A DNA stretch of 12,954 bases from Bacillota bacterium. Its GTDB lineage: Bacteria > Bacillota > Clostridia > Acetivibrionales > DTU013. Under the pieces are notes generated by a model. The model did no database searches and was not told the origin of the DNA. It saw nothing but the letters and a program-made list of their open reading frames with translations. The translations under genes were made by a program, and so were the position numbers. Positions within the stretch are counted from its first letter, which is position 1. Each line of letters begins with the position of its first letter. The stretch spans positions 1 to 12,954 of the forward strand of contig JAEYON010000020.1 in NCBI GenBank assembly GCA_023411645.1, written 5' to 3'. Below are positions 12,953-12,954 of the stretch, one piece after another.

Positions 12953-12954
12953 AA

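Overview
The window looks like chromosomal DNA of a low- to moderate-G+C Firmicute, most likely a member of the Clostridia. The reasons are an apparent tRNA-sensing T-box leader, strong AGGAGG-type ribosome binding sites, a DivIVA-like coiled-coil protein, an RF2 gene with the classical programmed frameshift, and an Lrp/aminotransferase pair resembling Bacillus AlaR-AlaT. Almost everything lies on the minus strand; one large secreted protein is on the plus strand. I see no mobile element, CRISPR array, tRNA or rRNA.

Layout from left to right. (1) 1-896, minus: the N-terminal 298 codons of GMP synthase (guaA), cut by the window edge. (2) 897-1059: a divergent promoter region. (3) 1060-3741, plus: an 893-residue secreted protein of unknown function with two similar internal modules, overlapping the end of prfB by 29 bp tail to tail. 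(4) 3713-4814, minus: prfB (peptide chain release factor 2), whose 366-residue product requires a +1 frameshift at codon 26. A 16-bp direct repeat and an extended -10 lie upstream. (5) 4893-7134, minus: a three-gene polar amino-acid ABC importer operon ordered binding lipoprotein, permease, ATPase. (6) 7240-9288, minus: an Lrp/AsnC regulator and a class I aminotransferase translationally coupled by an ATGA overlap. Both sit behind a complete T-box with its own promoter and intrinsic terminator. (7) 9317-9766 and 9960-10289, minus: a DivIVA-like coiled-coil protein and thioredoxin, separated by a large hairpin terminator. (8) 10384-12952, minus: a membrane-anchored protein with beta-propeller-like repeats, a membrane-anchored phosphodiester glycosidase (NAGPA/DUF2233-like) coupled to it by ATGA, and a small four-helix membrane protein resembling the CmpB 'ABC-transporter type IV' family. 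A short GGGACGTTTCTCCC-type repeat array lies in the leader between the last two.

How the genes may work together. The T-box, Lrp regulator and aminotransferase form an amino-acid-responsive biosynthetic unit. The importer directly downstream may serve the same amino acid pool, but its substrate cannot be read from sequence. The most interesting signal is the T-box: by alignment its specifier reads GGC (Gly), while its acceptor-end element reads UGGU, which expects a tRNA with A73, as in tRNA-Ala. That mismatch leaves glycine or alanine as the sensed amino acid. The NAGPA-like/propeller pair is probably an envelope module of unknown substrate. I do not see a clearly new multi-gene system. The best leads are the T-box specificity puzzle, the large duplicated secreted protein and the envelope pair.
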